Part shown: positions 1 through 7,220 of the stretch, piece by piece
Numbering within the stretch: the stretch's first letter is position 1
Layout: each line of letters starts with the position of its first letter
Source: an uncultured Anaerolineales bacterium
GTDB taxonomy: Bacteria; Chloroflexota; Anaerolineae; Anaerolineales; UBA4823
Direction: 5' to 3'
Assembly (NCBI GenBank): GCA_903872065.1
Contig: CAIQJJ010000752.1
Span: forward strand, 1-33,995
Length of the DNA stretch: 33,995 nucleotides
Made by a program: the position numbers and the translations under genes
The notes under the pieces: model-generated
Told to the model about the DNA's origin: nothing
Seen by the model: the letters and a program-made list of their open reading frames with translations, nothing else
Databases searched by the model: none

Positions 1-96
1 AATCTTTAACCAATCGGCGCGGTAAGATTTGCCCATTAATTGGATGACCGATAGCTGAAAATTCCAAAAGTCTATAAAAATACGTGTGGTTGTCAC
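1..96 (-). CDS. NYN-domain protein, N-terminal fragment (runs off the left edge)
   Basis: Thirty-two codons are visible, reading leftwards from a GTG at 96. The translation starts (M/V)TTRIFIDFWNFQLS and continues to RADWLKI at the window edge. The hydrophobic strand followed by D-x-W-N is how NYN (PIN-like, Mg-dependent ribonuclease) domains begin, and the D in FIDFWN would be the first catalytic acid. GTG is chosen because GGGAG lies at 107-103 with a 6-nt spacer; no other start fits. The gene lies downstream of the PLD/SNF2 helicase on the same strand, with a terminator hairpin between them. NYN proteins are thought to process or degrade RNA, and some act in phage defence. Family assignment rests on only 32 residues, so other PIN-like proteins are possible. 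Confidence 0.6.
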   Translation of the reverse strand, partial: MTTTRIFIDFWNFQLSVIQLMGKSYRADWLKI

Positions 97-115
97 AAGA
101 AACTCCCGCTTATAG

Positions 116-149
116 AAAAAAAATGGAGAAGCGCGAACGCGCTCCTCCA
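116..149 (-). terminator. Intrinsic terminator between helicase and NYN gene (possible attenuator)
   Basis: On the minus strand a 12-bp stem (one A-C mismatch) with a 2-base loop occupies 149-124 and is followed by eight T (123-116). It lies about 120 nt past the helicase stop and 20 nt before the NYN start, downstream of a candidate promoter at 253-225. It may therefore end the helicase mRNA, attenuate the NYN mRNA, or both. Confidence 0.8.
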
Positions 150-224
150 AAAGTTACATTTACAGATGGACTAATTCCAACAGTCCGGCGGACGCTGGTA
201 CCACCTGTGGGTTCTATTATCCAT

Positions 225-253
225 AAAATACTACAAAAATGGACATTTGTCAA
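225..253 (-). promoter_or_regulatory. Candidate sigma-70-type promoter for the NYN gene
   Basis: Minus strand TTGACA (253-248, perfect -35), a 17-nt spacer, then TATTTT (230-225, weak -10). The predicted start near 218 would give a leader of about 120 nt containing the terminator hairpin at 149-116. The perfect -35 and spacing are seen directly; activity is inferred. Confidence 0.45.
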
Positions 254-270
254 GCTGTACAAGTTGAGCG

Positions 271-3200
271 TCATATTTCAATACCTGACAATCCCAAAGA
301 ACAAATGATATGCGGTTCTTGTATCTCAGCTTCTTCTTCCACCCAACACAGGCGATCTTCGGCGCGCAGGGCCACCACCAGTTCCGCCAATTGTTGATTT
401 TGGATGCCGCTGCGCAGTTGGCGGTTGAGAGTATCGCGCGCCGATTCCCGCAAGGGATAGCGATAAATATCGTCAATGGCTTTGAGCAGTTCTTGCGTCA
501 CCCACAAGGTTCCCTGGTTCTCATCCACAAAGCGTTTCAGACGCTCATACGCACGGAAGCGCGCCCCGGATGGCCGGCCCAACGCCCCGCCAACAGTTCT
601 CTCTTCGTGCAAAACCAACTCGACGCCCTGCTTCACCAGGTCATGGTGGTTCTCGTGGCGAGGCCGGGCTGGCGTATTGGGGGCGCATTCCGCCGCCCGC
701 AGGATGGCAAACTGCGACTCGGTGACAATGCCGCCTTGCTGGTTCACCCAGGTCAAGGCGTCGTTGCCTTCTGGCGTGCGCAGGTACACCAGCACCCCAT
801 CCGGTTCTCTGAGGCTGGGCAGGTGGGCTTTGGTAGAATAGGCCACCGGCGGCAGATCGGGAATGGAACGCTGCAAGGCCGGGTCGAGGGTAATGGCGTT
901 TTTCCAGATCTGATAGGCGTAAGAAGCCAGGTCAACCTCGCTGTCCTCGTCGCCATCCAGAATGCCTGCTTTCTCGTTGTACAGATCCAACACGGCCTGG
1001 GTTTTGTGATCATCCTCGAAGAAAGCTTCATCCGTACCGACCACCTCCGCGTTCTCTTTGAGACGCTGGCGGACGCGTTCGCGCAGGCGGATAATGCGCT
1101 CCACACCCTCGGCCGGCAGGAAGGAATAGCAGAGGATATTCTCAGCTTTTTGGCCGATGCGATCGACACGCCCGGCGCGCTGGATCAGACGGACGATGGC
1201 CCAGGGCAGGTCATAGTTGACCACAATATACCCATCTTGCAGGTTTTGGCCTTCGCTCAACACATCGGTGGCGATCAGGATGCGCAGTTCATCTTCTGGC
1301 GGTATCTGCGCTCGCTTTTCGTTGCTTTCCGGGCTGAAGCGCCAGGCCAGGGCGGTGGGATCGCTGGAGCCGCCTGTAGCGCCGGCGAGACTGGTTAATC
1401 CGTGCGCTTTGAGTTGGGTTTCGAGGTAGCGCACCGTGTCGGCGAACTGGGTGAAGATCAGCGCTTTTTCGTGGGGATGCTGATGGGTTAGCAGGTGAAG
1501 CAAGGCTTGCAGCTTGGTATCTTTGCCGCAATCCCAATGCTGGCATTTGGCCAGGATGTGCATCAATTTATGGGCGTCTTTTCGCAGGTCTTTCGCCAAC
1601 TGGGCGTTGAATAGAGGCGCGCTCAGCCATTTGAAGTGCGAGGGATAGACGGTTTTGTATTGGTGGTAGATTTCTGCCGCGCGCTGTTTGAATTCTGCTT
1701 CGGTGCGCAGGCTTAAACCAGCGGGGCCGGCTGGAGTCTCGATTCCAGATAAGCTATCGGCTAAAGCCTCGCCTCCAGATAAGTCGCCGGTCGAAGTCTC
1801 GATCCCAGATGGGCTATCGGCTAAAGCCTCGCCTTCAGAGGAGGGGGTTTCGTTGTCATCGGCGTCGCCGGGGAGGGGGATGTCGTCGGTGTCCTCGTCG
1901 TTGAGGCGGGTGTCCAATAAGCCAGCATCCTGGGTGCCAATGGGCAAAGGCAGGCTGTTTTCCAGGGCGTAGAGGAAAATGTAGTTGCGCAAAATATGCC
2001 GCTCGACCGACTCCAGGAAAACCTGCCCACTGCTCTCCAGGCGTTTGAACAAATTCGTGCGGCAGAATCCCATCAGGCGCTTGCCGGCGCGCCCCAGGTT
2101 CTGCAGAAGGCGCGCTTCTGCCTGGGTGGGCGGCTGCTTGTGGCGGGACAGTACATAGTTGCCCAGGCCATAGCGCGGCAGATTCAGTTCGTTGATCGCG
2201 TCCACCACATCCGGGGCATACAGGCGGGCGTATTGATCATTTGGGTCGTTCTCGTCAATGACAAACTTCACCGTGCGCGGCAAACGGGTAGGAAAATAGG
2301 ATCGCGTTCCATCGGCCAGCGGTAAATACTTACGGCCCGTCTCTGCCTCAGTTTGGGCGTAATTCTGAATGATGAAACTGCGCGTGCGCCGCACCATGTA
2401 CAGGCGCATGAGTTCGCGCCAGTCATCGGGATATTCGCTCTTTTCAAAGGCGGCCAGTGAATGGGGTGAGCATTGATGCTGGCGAATGAACTCGGTTTCG
2501 CCGATCTCACGCAGCAGCTTTTCGGGGCGAATACCCAGGTCTTTCTCTTCAGGGACGAACAAGCGCAACTGGCTGGAAAGATCGAGATAGGTTTTGTTAT
2601 AGGGCGTGGCCGAAAGCAGGATGCAGCGGCTCTCGTTCTTCTGGATATATTCCTGGATGGCGCGGTAACGCTTGCCCTCCCGGTTACGCAGGTTATGACT
2701 TTCATCCAATATCACCAGGCGATAGCGGCGCAAATTGGGCAGTTCTTGGGTCGCCTGGCTGATGGAGAGAACCCTGGCGCGCAAACGATACTGATCGCGG
2801 TAGCCTTCCCACATCTTGACCAGGTTCTTGGGGCAGATGATCAGCGTTTCTAAATCCTGATCGTCTTCAAAGATGCGGGCAACCGCCGTCGCCATGAGCG
2901 TCTTACCCAGGCCTACCACATCGCCGATCAACACGCCGCCGCGCTTATTCAGGTGGTGCGCCGCGATCTTGACCGCCGCCGTTTGGAAATCGAACAACCG
3001 GTCGCCGAAATCGCGCGGGATGCGAAATTCGTTCAACCCGGCGCGCGCCTCCTGCGAAAGGTGATAGGCCATCTTGACGTAGATATGATAAGGCAGGATG
3101 GTTTGTTCGCGCGCCCAGGATTCTTCAATCACCTGCGCCAGCTCGGCGGATATATCCACACACCAACGATCATTCCAACGATCGTCGAACCATTTGCTCA

Positions 3201-3759
3201 GTTTTTGGCAAGCGTCGCCGTCAAGGACATCCACGTTCAACTCACCCTGCGCAGAAAGCCCTGCCAGGGTCAGGTTACTGCTGCCAATGTACCCAATGAT
3301 CGGGTTGAACAGGTCCTGACGGAAAAGCAAATACAACTTGGCGTGTAAAGGATGACGGAGAAAGAGTTTGACCGTCACTTTCTGGGAGCGAATTTGAGCC
3401 GCCAGGCGACGCAACGCGACTTCGTCAGCGTTGGTCGGCGCGCCAATCGCCACTTGCATGCGAAATTCCTCCGCCAATTTCCGCTTCAGGCGCAGGGAGG
3501 TTTGAGTATCCATTTCGGTTTGCGCGTCTGCGAAGCGATAAAAGGCGCGCAGCTCATCCTGAGGCAAGCGCTGCATCCCCACCAGCAGCCGGACACAGTG
3601 ACCATCGCCCCCGGCCCAATTTTCAATCTTCTGGTCAATTTCCTTCCAACCGCGCAGATTGAAATAGCCCACCGAGAAATCCGCCCGGTAGGCGGCTTGA
3701 AGAGCCTGGCGCAGATCAGGCAGCAGGTGCAAAGAGATATTATCGAAAATTCGCGGCAT
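271..3759 (-). CDS. PLD-like nuclease / SNF2-family helicase fusion
   Basis: A 1162-residue protein. The N-terminus carries a phospholipase D-type HKD motif: H139-x-K141 in HAKLYLLF, then GSSN at 159-162. This matches the arrangement known as PLDc_N_Snf2_like. An SNF2/RapA-type superfamily 2 helicase follows: Walker A GDVVGLGKT at 279-287, DESH at 352-355, SATPY shortly after, then the C-terminal lobe with KALIFTQF and motif VI QRAGRVDRIGQ. It probably translocates on double-stranded DNA, and the single HKD motif suggests nuclease activity as a dimer. Between the two helicase lobes lies an acidic, repeat-derived linker (see 1736-1840). Start: ATG at 3759, with no good ribosome binding site, overlapping by 20 nt a possible upstream ORF that could couple translation. 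Fusions of this type are frequent in defence islands; a role in restriction of foreign DNA is inference, and DNA repair is the alternative. Confidence 0.88.
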   Translation of the reverse strand: MPRIFDNISLHLLPDLRQALQAAYRADFSVGYFNLRGWKEIDQKIENWAGGDGHCVRLLVGMQRLPQDELRAFYRFADAQTEMDTQTSLRLKRKLAEEFRMQVAIGAPTNADEVALRRLAAQIRSQKVTVKLFLRHPLHAKLYLLFRQDLFNPIIGYIGSSNLTLAGLSAQGELNVDVLDGDACQKLSKWFDDRWNDRWCVDISAELAQVIEESWAREQTILPYHIYVKMAYHLSQEARAGLNEFRIPRDFGDRLFDFQTAAVKIAAHHLNKRGGVLIGDVVGLGKTLMATAVARIFEDDQDLETLIICPKNLVKMWEGYRDQYRLRARVLSISQATQELPNLRRYRLVILDESHNLRNREGKRYRAIQEYIQKNESRCILLSATPYNKTYLDLSSQLRLFVPEEKDLGIRPEKLLREIGETEFIRQHQCSPHSLAAFEKSEYPDDWRELMRLYMVRRTRSFIIQNYAQTEAETGRKYLPLADGTRSYFPTRLPRTVKFVIDENDPNDQYARLYAPDVVDAINELNLPRYGLGNYVLSRHKQPPTQAEARLLQNLGRAGKRLMGFCRTNLFKRLESSGQVFLESVERHILRNYIFLYALENSLPLPIGTQDAGLLDTRLNDEDTDDIPLPGDADDNETPSSEGEALADSPSGIETSTGDLSGGEALADSLSGIETPAGPAGLSLRTEAEFKQRAAEIYHQYKTVYPSHFKWLSAPLFNAQLAKDLRKDAHKLMHILAKCQHWDCGKDTKLQALLHLLTHQHPHEKALIFTQFADTVRYLETQLKAHGLTSLAGATGGSSDPTALAWRFSPESNEKRAQIPPEDELRILIATDVLSEGQNLQDGYIVVNYDLPWAIVRLIQRAGRVDRIGQKAENILCYSFLPAEGVERIIRLRERVRQRLKENAEVVGTDEAFFEDDHKTQAVLDLYNEKAGILDGDEDSEVDLASYAYQIWKNAITLDPALQRSIPDLPPVAYSTKAHLPSLREPDGVLVYLRTPEGNDALTWVNQQGGIVTESQFAILRAAECAPNTPARPRHENHHDLVKQGVELVLHEERTVGGALGRPSGARFRAYERLKRFVDENQGTLWVTQELLKAIDDIYRYPLRESARDTLNRQLRSGIQNQQLAELVVALRAEDRLCWVEEEAEIQEPHIICSLGLSGIEI
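1736..1840. repeat. 60-bp imperfect tandem repeat inside the helicase gene
   Basis: A 60-bp unit at 1736-1795 is followed by a second, partial copy of about 45 bp (1796-1840) with few differences; both contain GCTATCGGCTAAAGCCTCGC. In protein terms GEALADSPSGIET is repeated as GEALADSLSGIET within an acidic, Ser/Gly-rich linker between the helicase lobes. The unit looks like an intergenic-type repeat that was captured in frame. Confidence 0.75.
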
Positions 3760-4057
3760 TTAAACGCTCACTGAGAACCCATGATTTCTGATATAGTACC
3801 AGTTCCGACGCCAGAATTTCATCGCTTAGTTCCTTTTCTTGTCTACCGCCCGACATTGTCGGATAATAAAAGTATACTTCATCCACAGGGAAACATGGGG
3901 AAAATCCGATCCGCCCTTCCCGAAATCCTTTTCGAGCGCATTCAGCGTCGAGGGATGGAAAATCCGCCAATAAAACGCGAGGGTCATGCGATAGGCAGAG
4001 ATAATCAAAGTTCCAACCGAGGAAGAGATAGATCTGTTTGATTCTACGAGTGAATGC
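3740..4057 (-). pseudogene. Possible C-terminal remnant of an unknown gene upstream of the helicase
   Basis: An open frame reads leftwards with a protein-like composition. It passes through GWNFDYLCLSHDPRVL, then DEVYFYYPTMSGG, and ends SERLNAANFR at a TAA that overlaps the helicase ATG by 20 nt. I recognise no family. No start codon has a convincing ribosome binding site, and the upstream part runs antisense into the methyltransferase promoter and gene, so it is at best a decayed 3' end. The overlap with the helicase start would allow translational coupling, which fits the lack of a ribosome binding site there. It could equally be chance. Confidence 0.28.
3850..3862. repeat. Perfect 13-nt palindrome CCGACATTGTCGG
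   Basis: CCGACA-T-TGTCGG, about 90 nt upstream of the helicase start. The size and symmetry suit an operator for a dimeric regulator, but no regulator is encoded beside it. It also lies inside the possible ORF remnant, so function is open. Confidence 0.3.
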
Positions 4058-4066
4058 TAGTACAAT
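4038..4066 (+). promoter_or_regulatory. Promoter of the methyltransferase gene
   Basis: TTGATT (4038-4043), a 17-nt spacer, TACAAT (4061-4066). Transcription would start near 4073, ahead of the AAGGAGA ribosome binding site at 4088-4094. The TTG at 4038 is therefore part of a -35 box and not the start codon. Confidence 0.65.
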
Positions 4067-4103
4067 TTGGAAGCGTATCACACCCGAAAGGAGATTTCCC
4101 ACA

Positions 4104-4850
4104 TTGGATATACCACGGATCTTCAATATCACTGAGAGTGCTCACCGCATCCACAACCCGATCACACCCGAAAAGCTCGCCACTCTCGGCGCAGCGCTGC
4201 GTCTGGAATCGGGGGCCCGAGTGCTCGACCTCGGCAGCGGTTCGGGGGAGATGCTTTGCACCTGGGCACGCGATCATGGCATCATCGGCGTCGGCATTGA
4301 CATGAGTCAGTTGTTCAGCGAGCAAGCGAAACGCCGCGCGGAAGAACTCGGCGTCGCCGCTCAAGTCAAGTTCATCCATGACGATGCAGCCGGTTATGTC
4401 TCTGACGAAAAGGTTAGTGTGGCAGCCTGTATCGGCGCCACCTGGATCGGTGGGGGAGTCGCCGGCACGATCGAGCTTCTGGCGCGGAGCCTGTGCGCCG
4501 GAGGGATCATCCTCATTGGCGAGCCCTATTGGCGGCAGTTTCCGCCGACGGAAGAGGTTGCCAAGGAGTGCCATGCCAACTCGATCTCCGATTTTCTCAT
4601 GCTTCCAGAACTTCTCGCATCTTTCGACCGTCTTGGCTACGATGTCGTTGAAATGGTTCTGGCTGACCAAGACGGTTGGGACAGATACGAGGCGGCCAAA
4701 TGGCTCACCATGCGCCGATGGCTTGAAGCCAACCCCGACGACGAGTTGGCGAAAGATATTCGGGCCAAATTGACTTCGGAGCCTGGTCGCTACGCCGCTT
4801 ACACGCGTGAATACCTGGGCTGGGGTGTGTTCGCGCTGATGCCGCGGTGA
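4104..4850 (+). CDS. Class I SAM-dependent methyltransferase
   Basis: A 248-residue soluble protein with the Rossmann-type motif I VLDLGSGSGEML, an acidic residue at the end of strand 2 (GIDMSQLF), and motif FIHDDAAGYV. It transfers a methyl group from S-adenosylmethionine to an unknown small molecule. The N-terminus DIPRIFNITESAHRIHNP is typical of a widespread but uncharacterised subfamily. Start: TTG at 4104, 9 nt after AAGGAGA and downstream of a clear promoter; the longer frame back to 4038 would begin inside that promoter. Length is usual for the family. It is followed after 68 nt by the LarA-like gene; nothing shows the two are related in function. Confidence 0.85.
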   Translation: MDIPRIFNITESAHRIHNPITPEKLATLGAALRLESGARVLDLGSGSGEMLCTWARDHGIIGVGIDMSQLFSEQAKRRAEELGVAAQVKFIHDDAAGYVSDEKVSVAACIGATWIGGGVAGTIELLARSLCAGGIILIGEPYWRQFPPTEEVAKECHANSISDFLMLPELLASFDRLGYDVVEMVLADQDGWDRYEAAKWLTMRRWLEANPDDELAKDIRAKLTSEPGRYAAYTREYLGWGVFALMPR

Positions 4851-4918
4851 TGAGAGGATTAAGGATAGTCAAAGGACTGTCGAAGTAGTGCCAAAAAATA
4901 GCAGAAAGCGCATATACC

Positions 4919-6217
4919 ATGATCCCTGAAACACGCAAAGCCTTTGAATGGCAAGGGCAGATGCCCTTGCTGCAAAAAGTGCGGCAGACTTTCCTCCAGC
5001 CGCGCCTGGAAGATGTCCCCGCTGCCGTCCGCCAGGGCGTGGACGAAATGCTGCCGCAGCCCGACCGCGTGCGCGGCAAGCGCATCGCCCTGACCGCCGG
5101 CAGCCGCGGCATCACCGATATGCCGCTCATCCTGGCGACGCTGGTCAGCAAGCTGCGCGAGATGGGGGCGCAGCCGTTCATCGTCCCGGCCATGGGCAGT
5201 CACGGCGGGGCAACCGCCGAGGGGCAGCAAGCTCTGCTGGCCGACCTGGGCGTGACCGAAGAGAGCGCCGGCGCGCCGATCTGCGCCTCGATGGAGACGG
5301 TCGAATTGGGCCGCCTGGACAACGGCATGCCCGTCTACTGCGACCAACTGGCGGCGGCGGCGGACGGGATTGTGATCGTCAACCGCATCAAGCCGCACAC
5401 CGATTTCAACGGCGAGTTCGAAAGCGGCCTGGCCAAGATGGCCGCCATCGGGCTGGGCAAGCTGCGCGGGGCGGACACGATCCACCGCTTCGGCTGGCAG
5501 GGATTGCGCGACCTCGTCCCCCAGGCGGCGCGCCTGGTCTGCCAAAAAGCGCCCGTGCTGTTTGGGCTGGCCGTCCTGGAGAACGCGCATCATCAGTCCG
5601 CGCAAATCGCCGCCCTCGCCCCGCACGACATTGCCGGAGCGCGCGAGGCCGAACTGCTGCGGATCGCCTACCAGTGGATGCCGCGCCTGCCCTTCCACGC
5701 CATTGACGTCCTGGTCGTCGAGGAGATGGGCAAGAACATCAGCGGGGTCGGCATGGACACGAAAGTCATCGGGCGCATTAAAGTGCATGGCGTCCCCGAC
5801 CAGGCCGCCTGCGCCATCGCCGCCATCGCCGTGCTGCGCCTGACCCCCGCCTCGCACGGCAACGCCGCCGGCATTGGGCTGGCCGATGTCACCACGCGCC
5901 GCCTGCTGGAGCAGATTGACTTTGAAACCACCTATTTGAACTGCATCACCTCCGGCATTACCGCCATCCAGCGCGCCGCACTGCCTGTGGTCGCGCCGAA
6001 CGAGAAAGCCGCTATCGAGACCGCCCTGCGCGTCTGCGGGCGGCCCGACCCGTCCCAGGCGCGCCTGGCGCGCATCAAGAACACCCTCTCGCTGGACGAG
6101 ATGGATATTTCGCCCGGCCTGCTGGCGGAGGCCCTGCCCGGCAGCACCCTGACGCCGATCGGCGCGCCCTTCGCCTTGCAGTTCGATGCGCAAGGCAGCC
6201 TGGTCGCCAACGATTAA
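4919..6217 (+). CDS. LarA-like protein (Lar_N / DUF2088 family)
   Basis: A 432-residue protein with the Lar_N features of the nickel-dependent lactate racemase superfamily: a strand leading to GSRGITD, then PAMGSHGG (90-97) and NRIKPHTDF (155-163). LarA itself uses a pincer-nickel cofactor tethered to a lysine and two catalytic histidines; I cannot assign those residues here with confidence, although H95 and H160 are candidates. The protein is therefore a LarA homologue of unknown substrate, perhaps a racemase or epimerase of a 2-hydroxyacid. ATG at 4919 has only a weak AGAAAG upstream. Its stop is 25 nt from the E1-alpha start of a 2-oxoacid dehydrogenase complex on the same strand, which suggests one transcript and supply of an oxoacid precursor. 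lar maturation genes (larB, larC, larE) are not in the window. Confidence 0.72.
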   Translation: MIPETRKAFEWQGQMPLLQKVRQTFLQPRLEDVPAAVRQGVDEMLPQPDRVRGKRIALTAGSRGITDMPLILATLVSKLREMGAQPFIVPAMGSHGGATAEGQQALLADLGVTEESAGAPICASMETVELGRLDNGMPVYCDQLAAAADGIVIVNRIKPHTDFNGEFESGLAKMAAIGLGKLRGADTIHRFGWQGLRDLVPQAARLVCQKAPVLFGLAVLENAHHQSAQIAALAPHDIAGAREAELLRIAYQWMPRLPFHAIDVLVVEEMGKNISGVGMDTKVIGRIKVHGVPDQAACAIAAIAVLRLTPASHGNAAGIGLADVTTRRLLEQIDFETTYLNCITSGITAIQRAALPVVAPNEKAAIETALRVCGRPDPSQARLARIKNTLSLDEMDISPGLLAEALPGSTLTPIGAPFALQFDAQGSLVAND

Positions 6218-6242
6218 CTGCTTCCACATCTCCCATCCTCCT

Positions 6243-7220
6243 ATGAACCATCCCAATCCCCTCGACCTTGAACAAGGCCTGCACTTCTACGAGCAAATGC
6301 TCAAAATCCGCCTGTTTGAAGAACAGGTCAACCAACTTTACCTGACGGCGAAGATGCCCGGCCTGGCGCACCTGTACGCCGGCGAGGAAGCCATCGCCGT
6401 GGGCGTGTGCGAGACGCTGCGCAAAAACGATTACATCACCAGCACGCACCGCGGGCACGGCCACTGCCTGGCCAAGGGGGCGGCGGTGGATCGCATGTTT
6501 GCCGAGCTGCTGGGCAAATCCGCCGGCTACTGCCGCGGCAAAGGCGGCTCGATGCACATCGCCGACCCGGAGAGCGGCAACCTGGGCGCCAACGCCATCG
6601 TGGGCGCGGGGGCCGGCCTCGCCACCGGGGCCGGCCTCTCAATCAAGCTGCGCGCCTCCAACCAGGTGGCGGTCGCTTTCTTCGGCGAGGGCGCCATGGG
6701 GCAGGGCCTGGTCTACGAGGCGCTCAACATGGCCTCGCTCTGGCAACTGCCCGTGGTCTACGTCTGCGAGAACAACCACTACACCGAGTACACCGCCTTT
6801 CGCGAGGTGCTGGCCGGCGAGCTGCGCGACCGCCCGGCGGCCTTCCAGGTGCCGTCCAAGGAGGTGGATGGGCAGGATGTGCGCGCCGTCTACAACGCCG
6901 TCCTGCCGTTGGTAGAGCGAGCGAGGCGCGGCGAGGGGCCGGCCTTTCTGATTTGCGACACCTACCGCTATTACGGCCACCATGTCGGCGACATCAACCG
7001 CGCCTATTACCGCCCCAAGCAAGAGGAAGAACACTGGCGGACGGCGCGCGACCCCTTGCAGATTTGCGCCCAGTGGCTGCGCGGCGAGTATGCCGTCCCG
7101 CCGGCGCTGCTCGATGAGATCGGCCAGCGTGTAGCGGATGAGATCCGCCTGGGCCTCGAATTTGCCATGCAAGCCCCCTTCCCCACCCCCAGCGAATTGA
7201 TGGAGGACATCTATGCCTGA
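6243..7220 (+). CDS. 2-oxoacid/acetoin dehydrogenase E1 component, alpha subunit
   Basis: A 325-residue thiamine diphosphate enzyme subunit. It binds ThDP with Mg and, with E1-beta, decarboxylates the oxoacid (or cleaves acetoin) and passes the acyl group to the lipoyl arm of E2. Seen: AHLYAGEEAIAVG (42-54), the conserved STHRGHGHCLAKG (67-79), RGKGGSMH, and the ThDP motif starting GEGAMGQG (148-155) and ending ENN (176-178). The usual Asp of GDG is Glu here. ATG at 6243 is preferred because the family begins with a short leader before the LYEQML-type helix; there is no ribosome binding site, so translation may be coupled to the LarA-like gene. The closest well-studied relatives are AcoA of acetoin dehydrogenase and PdhA; substrate is not resolved. 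Its end overlaps E1-beta by 8 nt. Confidence 0.88.
   Translation: MNHPNPLDLEQGLHFYEQMLKIRLFEEQVNQLYLTAKMPGLAHLYAGEEAIAVGVCETLRKNDYITSTHRGHGHCLAKGAAVDRMFAELLGKSAGYCRGKGGSMHIADPESGNLGANAIVGAGAGLATGAGLSIKLRASNQVAVAFFGEGAMGQGLVYEALNMASLWQLPVVYVCENNHYTEYTAFREVLAGELRDRPAAFQVPSKEVDGQDVRAVYNAVLPLVERARRGEGPAFLICDTYRYYGHHVGDINRAYYRPKQEEEHWRTARDPLQICAQWLRGEYAVPPALLDEIGQRVADEIRLGLEFAMQAPFPTPSELMEDIYA

Noticed and set aside
310-1398. Long plus-strand frame (362 codons) opposite the helicase gene
   Set aside because: It is antisense to a protein with clear helicase motifs, shows no recognisable domain and has no start signal.
1736-1840. CRISPR-like array
   Set aside because: Fewer than two units, 60-bp period with no spacer-repeat alternation, and it is translated as part of the helicase.
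4038-4103. TTG at 4038 as the start of the methyltransferase
   Set aside because: This TTG is the -35 element of a good promoter, and TTG 4104 has a strong ribosome binding site and the usual family N-terminus.
4859-6256. 465-codon minus-strand frame opposite the LarA-like gene
   Set aside because: Mirror frame caused by high third-position GC; its composition (Gly, Arg, Gln, His rich) is typical of a shadow.
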